A stretch of 64,000 nt of DNA from NCBI GenBank assembly GCA_017590115.1, contig JAGGNK010011114.1, positions 5,075,733-5,139,732 of the forward strand. Direction: 5' to 3'. This document shows, piece after piece, positions 1-12,157 of this stretch. Position 1 is the stretch's first letter. Every line of letters begins with the position of its first letter. Position numbers and translations under genes: made by a program. The notes below the pieces were generated by a model. The model was not told where the DNA came from, did not search any database, and saw only the letters and a program-made list of their open reading frames with translations. The stretch comes from Montifringilla adamsi. Lineage: Eukaryota > Chordata > Aves > Passeriformes > Passeridae.

Positions 1-2039
1 AGGGGGCAGTGTCAATCTGTTGCACTCCTGGCACTACTCAGTTGCAGTGGATTGTCACATCTGTGCTAGCAGAAACTGATATGGCAGTGAGGGTGGGTTT
101 GTTGAGATAAGCAAAAAGTGGAAAAGTGGAACAAAAACGTGGTGTGATTTTGTAGCCTGGGATTGGCAGTGTTTCACAAGTGATAAAGATGCTCAGTAAC
201 AGACTCAACAACCGAAGATGGAGTGTGCTCTGTGGAGACCTTGTCATCACCTGAAGGGGGTAGTTGTAGGCAGTGCATGCTATGGAGGAATAGATTCTCA
301 TTTCCCAAATTCCACAGACCAGTGGGAGAGTGTAAATTGCTGCCTTCCACGCTGGTGGTGTCGGCTTAGAGTGGCTGCAGCTAGAAAAGTAAGCAGCTTT
401 TTAGTGGGCTTTTTGTTAACCATGGGATGGGTTCTCCGAAGGACGTGGGTTAGAACATGGGACATCTGTGGCAACAGGACACTTCTTAGGGGAGCAGACA
501 CCTTGTAAGTACCTGTGGTGTAGTTGAACCGGTGTCCCTAGGGAAGCTTTGGGGATCTGTACCTTTCAGAAGCTCTTGGAGGAGGTGCCACTGTGCAGAG
601 GCTTGTGTGAGCAGCACAATCAGAGCTCCAGCAATGATCCATGCAGAGCTCCTTGGGGTTCCTGGTTAGGAGGCATTCCTGGACAACATGGAACATGGGA
701 GCTCTCCCATGCTATTTTGTGTTCAGGTACAACGTGCTGAGCATTGAGAGGGCTTTGTTTCCTCCTAAAGTCCCAGTGCTTGTCACTGCCACTGTCATTG
801 CTGCAGCTGCTTTGCTTCCTGAAGGCCATCATCGCTGGAGAATTCCTAGATGTTTGTGGCTCCACAGACATAAAGTCATTGGAGTTGTTAAATCATTGAA
901 GCATGGAACTGTAATTGTGAGCATCTTTGTTACAACTTTTTTTTTGCAGAGCTGCACAAAATTTGTGCTTTTCTCTGTCCTAGCATTGGTCGAATGTAAT
1001 AGAATTTCCTTCTGCTAATAAACTGAGGCATTAAGTTTCTAATTTAGGGATGGGATAAAATGAGTTGTGCTGTGATTTCTAATCATGGGAGAACTCTTCT
1101 AATGTGCACACATTCAGTGTTTGCTGTATAAAAATGGTTCCTTAACAATGCCCATTGCAGCTAATTTGTAACTACACAGTGTAAACATTGACTTATAAAG
1201 TTTTTTAATAGATCCCCAAGCTACTTAATTATCACTTACTGACCCTTGTTTTCTAATGGTGATTAGTTTAGTTTCCTCAAACTTTATAAAAGCTGGGTCT
1301 CAAGTGGCAGTAATATGGACAATTTCTTATTCCATATTTAATAGGATAGAGGGTCTCCAAAGCATTACTAGATCATGTCTTCCCAGAATTAGGCTTTGCC
1401 CTCACAGTGATAGCCCTCTTAGCTGGACATTTTGAATGTTCTATCTGGTTCAGCTAAAGCTTGTATTTAAATCAGGGAAAAGCAAATTCAAACCACAACT
1501 TTGGGATTTTAAAAATGTGGTTTTAAAAAATCACAAACTCTTGCTTATAGTAGTTTTTTTCCAGGTCTGGCACAGTTTTTGGTCTATAAACCTGTTGGAT
1601 TCTTCAGCACTCATGTCTGTATGAGTTGAGGAAAGAGACCCACCTGGTTTCTGAGAACAATTTGCCACAAAGAAAGTGTGTAGGCTAACTTAATCTCTGT
1701 GACTTGAACAGGTAGCAGAGCTGAACTTCTCTTTTATTAGTCTTAGTCTTCCACTGCACTCTGCATCTCCCTACACTCTTTAGCACTCATTGGCTATAAG
1801 GTCAAGAGAAAAGCTGCTTTTGAATCCCCTGAGGTAGAAAATTGGAGAAAGGCTTTTGCTGATCAGAGAGCAGAGTTTCTGGAAGAGACTTCCAAAATCA
1901 GAAGTTGGTTTGCTTGTCACTTCCTATCATCAGAGAAATAGGTCTGTTTTGAAAGGGGTACAGGTCCAGAGACCCACCAGTCTGAAACAAGCAGTGAAAC
2001 TTTTCTTCTTATCAAATATGGTACCACTCAAAAGTCAGA
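1..2039. other. Unannotated avian sequence, no gene seen
   Basis: No reading frame here looks like a conserved protein, and no repeat family was recognised. Open frames are short and start in unrelated contexts. A TATA-like string near 1286 has no supporting promoter features. It is best treated as intergenic or intronic. Confidence 0.5.
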
Positions 2040-2540
2040 AAACAGGACTGAAAGGTGCATTGGGATGTCTTCTAGTCCATTCCTCTAGCTGAATGCATGG
2101 GTACCTCTCTCTGCCATTCTTGACCAACATTTGCCCTTTTCTTAAAGACATGCAGTGACAGAGCCTGCTCAGACTTGTAGCAGTTTTGGGCTCATTTTGG
2201 GCTTGCTTTCCTTGTGAGTTCAAGTCCTGCTTTCCAATGCTGACACCATAACTCCCATGTAGTCAGTCCTGCCCCTGTCTACTACATTTGAATAGCTGAT
2301 TTTTCCTAAGCAACTGTAGAATTTTACATGTCTTTTTTGAATTCCATCCTTTTTTTCTTCCCAGACTTTCTCAGATAATCAAAGATGTTTTAAATACTAA
2401 GTCTGTTTTCCAGCATATTTGCAGCCTCTCCCAACAAGGTGACATCTAAAAGTTTAATAAGCTCAGCCACTGTTTCTTCATTCTCGTCATTAATGAAAAT
2501 ATTGAATAATACGAGTTCTGGGAGAGTTCTTTACAAAAAT
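2040..2540 (-). mobile_element. Old CR1 LINE remnant (reverse transcriptase part)
   Basis: Read on the minus strand, about 2535 down to 2300 gives a broken frame matching the end of the CR1 reverse transcriptase. It contains the FNIFIND motif, then a leucine-rich stretch and a basic tail, with a stop in between. CR1 is the dominant non-LTR retrotransposon of birds. The copy is strongly diverged, so its insertion is old. The 2040-2300 part is less certain and is included because the similarity seems to fade gradually rather than end at a border. Confidence 0.6.
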
Positions 2541-2913
2541 CTTGCTTGATGCATGTTTCTTGTTTGATGGAGAAGGAGCAGTAACTTCCCTGGATATGAA
2601 ATTTCCCTCTCCTCCAACTGACAGTCAAGAACAACAATTTTTGCATGTTGCAAAACATTCCAAGTTTCAAATTTTTACTAAGAAAAGTCTCCAAAGGCTG
2701 GGCAAGCACAGAGTGCCTAACAGCAGAATTTATTCATAGACTGTGGAGAATCTGTGCTCTAGCCATGAAGTCCATAAACACTTAAAGGGAGATGATCTGC
2801 TCAAGGAAATTCTTTAAGTATTTATGGTACCCTGCTAGACACCTAACAGGACAAGGCACCTTCTGGCCTTAAAGCTGGAGTGAAATAGTCTAAGCAGACT
2901 GTTGAAGAGAAGG

Positions 2914-2996
2914 GAAAAAAAAACAAACAACCAACCAACCAAAAAAAAAAACCAAAAACCAAAAAACAAAAAACAAAAAAAACCAAAAAAACCCCC
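2914..2996. repeat. A-rich low-complexity tract
   Basis: A run of A interrupted by C or CC (AAAC, CCAA and AAAAACC units). The opposite strand gives spurious Phe- and Leu-rich frames. It is simple sequence with no sign of function. Confidence 0.85.
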
Positions 2997-3489
2997 AAGT
3001 CATAAAACTGTGGATTCAAGCCTTTTGGAATGGGCATGACCTCCATAGAACACTTGGAAATTCCTTTAAGGTTTTATTACTTTGCAAAAAGCTCTCATGG
3101 TTTGGTGCTTTTGACTTTTGGGTTGCACAGTGGTCTCGTACTGGTGGCACAGTGATCTGCACGGAGCTAAGTCCTTCTCAGACATACTTCCAAGGGTATT
3201 TAAATGGCATTTAAATGGCCAACAGAAAGGCTTGAATTTTTCAAGATAGTGATACCTTGTACCTTCCAAATTAAGCCAGCTTCCAACTGTTTGGCATCAG
3301 GAAGACACTCTGTAGAAGGCAGATTATCGCAAATGGTTCTGCTGCAGTTCAAAGGGACCTAAACAGCTCGGAGAAATGGGCCAGTGGGAGTCTCATCAAG
3401 TTCTACAGAGTGAAATGCCAATGCTACTGGAACTGGAACTGTTCCAGCAGAGGACCAGGAAAATAGTTACAGGCTTGGAGTTACACTTA

Positions 3490-3888
3490 GTTACACTTGT
3501 TACATGGGGAAAGGCTGAGAGGGCTGGGACTGTCCAAACTGGAGATGGGTGTGATCATATCCATGTGCATAAATGCCTGATGGAAAGAAGACAGAGACAG
3601 ACTCTCCTCCATGGTATATAGTGAAAGGACAACAGGCAACATGCACAAGGTGAAATACAAGAAGTTTTATATGAAAAACTCTTTTTAAAATTTTTTTAAT
3701 TTTTATTTTTAATGTGATGATGGCTTGAATACTGGAACAGGTTTTCCAGGGAGGTTACCAAGTCTCTGCACATGAAGATATTAAAGATCTGACTGGATAC
3801 AGGCCTAAGCAAGCTGCCCTAATTGAAGCATCTTTGATCAGTGTTGAACCAGGCAATTTTCAGAGGTCCCTTCCCATCTCAATGATTT
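3490..3888 (+). mobile_element. CR1 LINE, 3' end
   Basis: This stretch follows the CR1 3' end in order. It has the part encoding the last residues of ORF2, the phrase around 3730 resembling ACTGGAACAGGTTxxCCAG, and near 3868 the motif AGAGGTCCCTTCCCATCTCAA. The usual 8-bp terminal repeats are not preserved. An AT-rich stretch at 3680-3715 interrupts the match. It is a 5'-truncated copy, as most avian CR1s are. Confidence 0.8.
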
Positions 3889-4358
3889 GGTGTGTCTTGG
3901 GGACACTCTTACATATTCCTCTTCAGCATCCATGTGTGGCATCATCAGGATCAGGGCACTGACTTGAGCCCCAGTTTGCAAAGGAGTCCAAAGAAGGGAA
4001 TTCACATTTTGATGTAAGGGAATGAGAGAAAGGTGTCTGTTCTTTGTGTCTCTCCCACTTAGCAGAGACACCTCTGTGTGTGCCAGCTGATGCCAAATTT
4101 GCATTTTACACATAACTGAGTCTGGAAAGGCAAAAGGAGGCAGTGAAGAAAGCCCTCTGTGATGTCAGTGCACACCTTTCCATGTGTACAGGTCTGGATC
4201 CATGATCAAGAAACCTCTCACTCCATTAGACACTTCATCCTCTATTATCATAGTTAGTGTTTTATTATCATTATGTTTTCAATTACAGGCATAGATGGAT
4301 ATGTAAATCATCCCCCATCTGAACTAATGAAGAAGCAATTTCATTTTCTTTCCCATAG

Positions 4359-4513
4359 TGGGAGAGGACACTGATGAAACCACAGCCCTGACACAAGGTA
4401 CCATTAGTTCAAATGACCTGTTTGAAAAATATGTGATAGGGAGCTGCCACCAGGAAGGTCCATGGGAAGATCTGGGAGCATTGCCTGGTGAGGAACAAGA
4501 GCTTGCTCCAGAG
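4359..4513 (+). other. Candidate host coding exon, gene unknown
   Basis: A 155-bp open stretch lies between a good splice acceptor (pyrimidine-rich TTTTCTTTCCCATAG, ending at 4358) and a consensus donor (CAGAG/GTAGGC, GT at 4514). If the first two bases complete a split codon, 51 codons stay open and the exon ends on a codon boundary. The peptide is acidic and hydrophilic, with EDTDE near its start and GEEQEL near its end. I do not recognise the family. Chance open frames of this size are common, and no partner exon was identified, so this is only a candidate. Confidence 0.25.
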
Positions 4514-5955
4514 GTAGGCTCCAGTTTCTGTACACAGAAACCACATTTGTGCATTTCTACAGGGTGTAAGGAAACGGGACTGGAACAGAAGACAGAGCCT
4601 GTGTATCAAGAAAAGCTTTGCTGCTGCAACTGATGTCTTCTCCACATGGCAGCAACCCAGCAGAGTCTGGAAAGCTGGGCAGTGAGAAAACAGCATACAG
4701 GATTTTAGGCAAGGTGCATTAACAGTGTGTATTTTTCTCAGCTTCTCAGGTAGAATATTTCCCTTTCTGTCTTGTATCTTATTTCAACATTCTTTTTGCC
4801 CAAATTGTACAGTCTTGGTGTGCACTGCAGTGACACTTCTGTGGATGTAGGATATCCTGTGGATATTCTGTGTAATAGGCCCTGACATGCAGTTAATGCT
4901 GCTTTCTGAAAGCATCTCTAGGGTCCTGAGAAAGAAATAACTCTTCAATGCACAAGTAGGTCAGAGGGCATTATCTATTGCTCAAATATAAGATTCCTCT
5001 CCTACTATGGGCTGCAGAACCTAGCGCTCCTACTTCAGGTTGTTTTGTGACAGAGCTGCTTGGGCTACCCTGTAACAAAAGAAGGCAAACATTGCGAAAG
5101 AGCCATTTTAATGGCACCTAAAGTCTGATTGGTATTTCCGTACCGCTTCTCCATATCCCAGAGCAGCTGTGGTCCAACCTTTCTACAGACCCAAAAATTC
5201 TGGACTGGATTTGAGGGCTGGCCTGATACTGGAGTGTAACTGGTGCTGTGTGAGGGAGAGCAGCAGAAGAGGCCATTGCATCACTGCATCTGGATGCCAC
5301 AGAAAGTTCCTGCTGTCAACAGCTGCCTCTGTGACCAGGTGGTTTGGACTGGAGCTGCAGATGATGTTGGTATCAGCATGTTCTGGCTGCAGAGCCATCA
5401 GCCCCTGAGTGCCACTTTCTGTGGAGCAGACGTGGCTTCCTCTGAGGGCATTTCCAACAGGATCCAAGATGCAGTGAGCAACAGCTGTCTGCCGCTGTGA
5501 CACACAGCCAGCTCTCTGTCACGTCCTCTCTCCCTGGCACAGCTGGCTGCTGAGCTCTCCAAATCCCAGCCCTGCCATCCCCACAGGACCTCTGCAGTAA
5601 AATAAAATGGCCTGCAGGTCTGGGGTGAGGCTGCTGCAGCTTCTATTATCCCAGATCTGAGACTCCAGGAAGAAGGAAGAATTTCTCCTTCCCAGAACAG
5701 TGTTTCTAATTAGTTTTAGTTTCAGGCAAATAATTTTTGGATGAACTGGCATCCTTCAGCAGGATGATAATACTTAAATGTGCTCCTTTTGGGGCCCTGT
5801 GTGTTGTGCATTAGTCTTTCCTGCCTGGAAAGAAGGGATGTCTGTATTTACAGGTTTATCTAGACAACATTGTATCCATGTGGAGTAGCATACACTGAAA
5901 CTTTAAAATGTGCCAGACTTCCTGGTTTTTGTTTGTTTGGTTTTTTAGTGGCTTT

Positions 5956-5988
<33 letters not shown>

Positions 5989-7218
5989 TTTAAGCCATGG
6001 GGTGTTTCTGATTTGTTCTTTGCTTTGCCCTCTTTGAAAAGGGGGAATGTTGTCTTGCAGTCTTGGGCCAGACGTGGTGTGTTATTCCTCTCACCAGCTC
6101 TGAGGTTCAGTGCCAGCACCGGTGTGCTTCACCTTGCTCTCCCCTCCTGTCCCCTCCCTCCCGAGGAGCAGGGAGGAAACGCTGCCCCTGTCATTAACTT
6201 GTATCCATTCAGGAGCTCCTGCCTCGGGCTCCAGCAGAAGTGGAAGCAGCCCCTGCTGCTGGAGCATCTTCAGCTGCAGCCCTGCTGAGGTGCCCCTCCT
6301 GCTGCTGGAGTGTAAATCCCCAGCAGCTCTTTTAACCACCCTTCTCATGCTACTTGAAAAATAACTTTCTCTTGTCATTAACGCTGATCTATAGCCGCAT
6401 TAATGTGTGAAATCACTGGGTGTGAAAATAGTGTACTAACCACTACTTAATGTAATATTACCACAGTAATGTCTCTAAAAATATCTTGTCCACTTGATTG
6501 CTTTCATTGTGAACTAGAGATAATGTACCACTTACAGCTGATGATTAAAATTCATAAAGCTTTGGTTCTTAATTACAGCAACTTGCAATCAAAGTGAAAT
6601 GTCAGATCCTGAATGTTGTTTATCTGTATACAAATTCTCAAAACCAAGAAAATATAAGGATCGTCTACACAACAAAGCTGAGCTGCTTTGCTTTAAGTAA
6701 AATAAATACACATGTGAGTATGTATTGAGACAGGCTGGAATCAGTGAGCATGAGATCATGAGGCAGAACTCACCTCATATGAAATGCACATCCTTGGAAA
6801 ATGTGTTGATGAAGATGGAAATGTAAACTTCATAGTAGAAAACTGTTGTGGATGGATGGAAGTAACTGTTTGATGTGCTGTGAATAGAAATTTTGCAAGT
6901 CAGGCTCAAGGTTAAACCAAAGATGCAGATATCTGAAAATGCAGAGATGGATTCCCACTGCCACTGGGAATTACCATGGTGGCTGGCAGGAGAGGGCAAG
7001 TGTCCTTGGTTTCCAGTGTCAAAATGACCTGTCTGTAATCATGCTCTTGGTCAGCAGTGGCACTGCATGACAAAAATCTCTTTTGGGTGCCCTTAGCACT
7101 GCATTTCCAGAGATATGGTAATATTTTCAAGTTAATGCTAAGCCCCGAAGGTTTGCAGTGCTCTGAGATGTATCTTACCCTAAATTTACTAACACAAGCC
7201 CTAACTCCATAGCTCCCT

Positions 7219-7220
<2 letters not shown>
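4514..7220. other. Unannotated avian sequence with a poly-T tract
   Basis: No conserved coding region or recognised repeat family was found. A 28-bp T run at 5957-5984 is the only clear low-complexity feature. Open frames between 5.1 and 6.4 kb overlap on both strands and show no family resemblance. Confidence 0.45.
5957..5984. repeat. Poly-T tract
   Basis: An uninterrupted run of 28 T. On the minus strand it could be the poly-A tail of a retrotransposed sequence, but no target duplication is evident. Confidence 0.9.

Positions 7221-7300
<80 letters not shown>
7221..7300. repeat. Long poly-T tract (31 T, GGG, 46 T)
   Basis: Two T runs separated by GGG. Tracts this long are unstable in sequencing, so the exact length may be an assembly estimate. 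The minus-strand frame through it (poly-Lys) is not a gene. Confidence 0.9.
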
Positions 7301-7301
<1 letters not shown>

Positions 7302-7616
7302 TTCTGGTATGTGAGATACAGGCATAGCTGAGTGTAGGAACTACAGTTCTATTCCATTTATAGTCCTACTGGCGTTCTTCATTTGTTGCATCTGTCCTGT
7401 GCCAGTCTGGAAAAATCCAAACCAGAGGGAGCCAATTTGTCATCATCTTCCAACATCATTAAAACAAAATCACATTAAAACAATAGGATCACTTCCTTAC
7501 CAAATCTGAGTAGCTCCATTTATTTCTTCTGATTCAATGGCAATTTGAAGGACATCTGAACCATTATTTGTAAACTTCTTTAGAAAAGCTTTTTTTTTTT
7601 TTTCCCCCCCACAGGG

Positions 7617-7749
7617 TACTCCCACTGTCTCCACAGTGATTATTTTTTGCCAGTAGATGGAAAAAAAAAAAATCTTTGCATGATACTCCCAGTGTCTCCA
7701 CAGTGATTATTTTTTGCCAGTAGATGGAAAAAAAAAATCTTTGCATGAA
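7617..7749. repeat. Tandem duplication, about 67-bp unit, two copies
   Basis: The unit begins TACTCCCA and contains the string CTCCACAGTGATTATTTTTT. It occurs at 7617-7683 and again at 7684-7749. The copies differ mainly in the length of an internal A run (12 versus 10) and one or two substitutions, so the duplication is fairly young. Confidence 0.9.
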
Positions 7750-10570
7750 TGGGAAATCAAGGCTTGACAATGATATTCATTTTCTGATGGTTTCCATTCC
7801 ACGTCTCCCTTTGGGTGTTACTCTTCCTGGCAGTTTTGGGAATCTTTGCAGTGACAATGATGAGGAAAATGCCCAGTTTCAGAGCTGCCCCAGTGTTCCC
7901 AAGTGTTATTACCTTGGCAGTTTGTTCCATGGGCATTTGCTGCTTGCCTCCCTCTGTTCCAGCTGCACCTGTGAAGGTTTTCAAAACATGGGAACCATTC
8001 CCTCCACTGGCATCACACAGCTCTGATTCACTGGGACTCACCCTGGCACAGAGTGGTCCTGCTGCCTCTCATGGCTTGTGCTGGTTTCGCTGTCTCTGGT
8101 GTTTACATCACTTGCACAGTGAGCTTGCAGTGGGGAAGGATTTATCTGGCTGTGTGGCTCGGTGAGCTCCTTGGTACGTGCTCTCTAATGCCAGCCTTAG
8201 CCACCAACAATTCCTGGCAGCTCCACACTTCTGCCGCTGCTGCTGGAGCTCTCCTGCTCAGACAGCTTTTCTCCACAGGGATCCTGCTTTAGCTGGAGTG
8301 AGCCTGTTCCTGGTTGCCCTCCTGTACCTGTTTCATGGGTGCCATCCAGAAGACATGCCCAGCCACAAACGAAGCAGAAGCCTCTGAGCGAGCAGAGACA
8401 AAGTAAATCACCTTCTCTCCTCAGTTCTGCCCCTTCCCAACTTCAGGCTAACCCTTTGCTCATCTTACAGGGTCCTGCTTGAAGCTTTCCTCCACTTAGT
8501 ACCTGATCCCTGTTGTAGCATGTAAGGTGTATGTAGCACAGTCCAGGCCAAAAATGAACATTTTTGTAATTAAAACATACAGTGTCATTCCTCCTCTTGA
8601 CATTCCAGACAGAAAACTAGCAGGAAATTTGATGCAAAGGTCCTGTTCCTCTTTTATCTTGCAGATAACTTAGTCCCTCACATCTCAAGCAACAAGTTTG
8701 CAGTGTATTATTTTCTGCAAAGTCTGTAAGACCCATACTTTTTACTGCCAGTGTATAGTGATTTATGTCAAGCAGTTTGCAGCTGCAACCAGCATCTGCA
8801 TGTACATTTTAGTCAGCTCCCAGAGCTCCTGGTCTTCTTCCAGAGCCTCCACAAACTCATTTGCACGTATCTCAGGTATCCCTTCTGTGGCACTGTATTC
8901 CTCTCAGCTTTTCAGTCCCACTCCTGGGACTGTTCATGGTCCCTGGGAGGTTTAGGTGCTTCTCTTGGGAGCTCACAGTTGCAGCGAGGATGTGAAAGGA
9001 GATGTCCTTAGCTAAACTGTCTATGTGGAGCACAGAGGTACAGATAAATGCCCCAATTTTCACAGTACAGTTCCAGCAGGCAGAATGTGGCACAGCAGTG
9101 CAGAGACAGGTAACCAGGAGCTGCCTGGCTTGGGGGAGGAATCCAGGATTTTCTGAGCAGCCCAAGCCCACTGAGGATTGTGTCCTCTAGAGGCGATGTC
9201 TGACAGTCATCCCACTCGCACGAAACACCACACGTTGAGAAATTTAATGTGAGCACCGTGGGCTAGGTTTGCATTTCACCCGTTGCCTCCTCACACTTCC
9301 CAAGTGATGCAAAAAGGTCCAGGCATCAGAGGGAGGACAGCCCCTGGCAGTCATGCTGCGTGCCACTGGAAATCCTGCAGGTTCCTGCTGCCATATGCTG
9401 CGGATTGCTCGGGGAGGGAAGGCTCTCTTGTGCTCTCAGGTTAGCCTTTTATTCCTCGTAACAAGTTCGGGGCTGGTGATGACAGCTTTGCTCTTGAGGG
9501 TGAGACAGTTAATTTAGATTGGGCACCTGTTGCTTCCCTGTCCTCTCTGGCTGAGGATACATCTCCTTTAAATACTGTATCGTTAACTACTCCGTGAACA
9601 AGGAATCAGACTGTGCAAAGGAGGTGAAGAGGTACAACATGTAAAAAACATGTCCTCCCACTCTCCCTTTTCCACAGGATAGGCGATGTTTGACTTCGCA
9701 CTCCAGGAAGCAGCTGAGAAATCCTTCAGATGGGTAAACATTTCAAATGGTTTGGATGGCTAAATGGCCTAGATTTTTAAAATTTCACAGAAGTACTTGA
9801 GTTACAAAGTGGACCATGAAATGTTTATGGAGATGTTCTTACCCTCCCACTACTAACATCAGAACAAATAATGGAGTAAGGAACAGGAGGTGGGAATTTT
9901 AGGGTAACAGGATAGTAACTGAGTGATGCTAGGTTTCAAAATTAATTTCCAGGGAAAAAAGGCTATACTTGTCCAGTTTTAGTTTTCCTTGTTTCAGAGA
10001 ATATATAATTTCTGTGAAAATCTGTCCTTTTGATTTAATAGCATTTATATTTCAAGTGAAGCTTTCTCTCTTGGAGGGCTGAGGTTTGGGTGACCCTGGG
10101 CTGAGGCTTGGACTAATCAGCGGTTACCAGGGGATCCAGAAGGGAATATTGCCAGTGCTGGTAAATTACCATTTACTAAGAGGCAAATGTGTATTCTGGA
10201 AATAGAGCTTCTCATTCAGCAGCATGAAGTGAGCGATTTTTCTTTCACTCTGCAATGAATATGACGTTGGTGAAAGGTCCTGGCCTGAGCACCCTGGGAA
10301 TTGAGCCCTGTGTAAGCCCTCAGCAGAGAGGCAAAGGCTCCTGGCTACAGGCTGCTCTTCTCATCCGGTTTCAATGATGGAAGAGGAAACTGAGTTTATA
10401 CAAAACCCAGCCCAACCCCCAGAAACATCTCGCTTTGTTTATGTTCAGAGCTAAGCCTGCGACTCTCACTGTTTGGAAGAGCTATCCAGACATTTCTCCA
10501 TCTGACTGACTTCACATCTATTCCTTGATCTCATCGAGAGATCTGGCTTTTAGCTCCCGCTCATGACGTC
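7750..10570. other. Unannotated avian sequence, no gene seen
   Basis: Several overlapping open frames at 7.7-8.4 kb and 8.7-9.2 kb carry no recognisable domain and exist on both strands. No repeat family was identified. If a host gene is present, this is probably intronic or upstream sequence. Confidence 0.4.
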
Positions 10571-10574
10571 CCAC

Positions 10575-10594
10575 TTTTCTCTCTCTCTCTCTCT
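10575..10594. repeat. (CT)n microsatellite
   Basis: A short alternating CT run immediately upstream of a CpG-rich patch. Pyrimidine runs like this are common near promoters; no function is shown. Confidence 0.8.
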
Positions 10595-10949
10595 GCTCTC
10601 CAGAGTCTGAAAGATCCCTGTATAACGTGATTATGCAACCATGCAAATGGACACGGTTCTTTTCATTTACTGCAAACCCTGCTTCGTGTCTCCCATTAGG
10701 AAAATAAAATCCTCCGTGAGAGACACGCCGGAGAAGGTAGCAGGGAGGGAGTTTTGTGTGTCTGGGTCTGAATGCTTGAAGGTGGCATTAGAGATGGAAA
10801 CAGACTATTTGAAGCAAACCGGTGTGCCACCATCTCTCCACAGGAACCAGCATCAGTTAATAGACTCAGACAGCTCTCCTCTGAATCCTTTCCCCCTAGG
10901 AAATGGCAGATACTCGCCTTCCTGGTTGTTTTCCTCAGCTGGAGGTCTC

Positions 10950-11250
10950 CCCCCCGCTCCCTCCCGAGCCGAGCTGCAGGGAAATGCGCGGTGCGGCTCT
11001 CCCCGAAGGCCAATTTGCACCCTCCCTCTGTAAACAGGCAGCTGCTTCTCCACTTTGCGCCCAGCCGGGAGGGCCTCGGGGGGCTCTTCAACACTCCCCG
11101 CTGCCGCCGAGCTGCTGCTCCCAGCGCCCGGCCCAGGCTGCGGAGGACGAGGAGGAATGTGGCAGTGCCTTACACGCGGAGGGGAGGAAAAAGCGCCCAA
11201 AGCTTGTACTGCGTGGTTAAAGATCCAAGACACCTCCATGGCCATCCCGT
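10950..11250. promoter_or_regulatory. CpG-rich patch, possible CpG island
   Basis: CpG dinucleotides are dense here (for example around 10985-11010 and 11050-11200), in contrast to the preceding 10 kb. The patch has GC-box-like GGGAGG and GGCGCC-type strings. Unmethylated promoters in birds look like this, and a first exon could lie on either strand. No convincing TATA box, start codon context or splice donor fixes a transcript. The CpG-rich minisatellite that follows may inflate the impression. Confidence 0.35.
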
Positions 11251-11768
11251 GTTATCCTCAGAACTGAGGATGGCCCTCTCCACTGCGGCAGGAGTGAGAG
11301 CGGTTCGGGTCTGGTGGCCTTTCTCAGCACAATGATGAGATGTCCCCTGTCACCCCAGACCCTTTGCCAGGGTTTTGTGACCCTTATGCCACGGGAGGAT
11401 CCCATGGGTTGTCCTGGGATTACATGTGCTAAGAGCAAAGGTACAGGGCAGTCTGTCTGCCACTGCTGTGGGCTGCGAGCTTGTGCCCGTCTTCCTCCGG
11501 CAGCATCCTCCTCACTGCCCGGCGGTGCTGCAGGGGCCATACCAGCTCTCTCCGAGCCTCTCCTCAAAAGCTGCTTCTCCATCTCACTGCTACTTGAGGA
11601 GGGTCTCATCTGTCCAGAAAGCTCCTCTTATGGAGGAGACAGGGCTCCCTCGCAGACTGGGGCAGCAGATAGCAGCTACAGCAGTCTGACAAGCGGCGGG
11701 AGGGAGGGAGGGCTGCAGGAGCGGGGCCGCCAGACTCAGAGAAGGCACAGAGCAGGGTCCCCGGCAGG

Positions 11769-12140
11769 GCGGGGCGGGGGGCTCGGAGAGAACCCTGGGA
11801 TGGGGGAGGGCTCGGAGAGAACCCTGGGATGGGGGAGGGCTCGGAGGCACCCCCGGGCTGGGGGGGTTCGGAGGGCTCCCCGGATTGGGGGGGTTCGGAG
11901 GCACCCCCGGGCTGGGGGTTCGGAGGGCTCCCCGGGCTGGGGGGGTTCGGAGGCACCCCCGGCCTGGGGCGTTCGGAGGGCTCCCCAGGCTGGGGGGGTT
12001 CGGAGGGCTCCCCGGGCTGGGGGGGTTCGGAGGCACCCCCGGGCTGGGGGTTCGGAGGGCTCCCCGGGCTGGGGGGGTTCGGAGGCACCCCCGGGCTGGG
12101 GGTTCGGAGGGCTCCCCGGGCTGGGGGGCTCGGCGGTGCC
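11769..12140. repeat. G-rich minisatellite, alternating 25/27-bp units
   Basis: The basic unit starts TTCGGAGG and ends CCGGGCTGGGGG. Two variants alternate: one has GGCACCCCCGG, the other GGGCTCCCCGG. Together they make a dimer of about 52-54 bp. The first units (11769-11845) are more diverged (CTCGGAGAGAACCCTGGGATGG type). G runs of three or more in every unit could form G-quadruplexes. All three forward frames stay open through the array because it contains no stop-forming strings. The array ends about 18 bp before the ERVL fragment. Confidence 0.9.
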
Positions 12141-12157
12141 GCCCTGCAGGGGGAGCC

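Noticed and set aside
6912..7325. 137-codon minus frame with a poly-Lys tract
   Set aside because: Most of it is the poly-T tract read in reverse; low complexity only.
7724..8390. Overlapping hydrophobic frames on plus resembling membrane proteins
   Set aside because: Several frames overlap on both strands, no splice signals or start context single one out, and no family was recognised.
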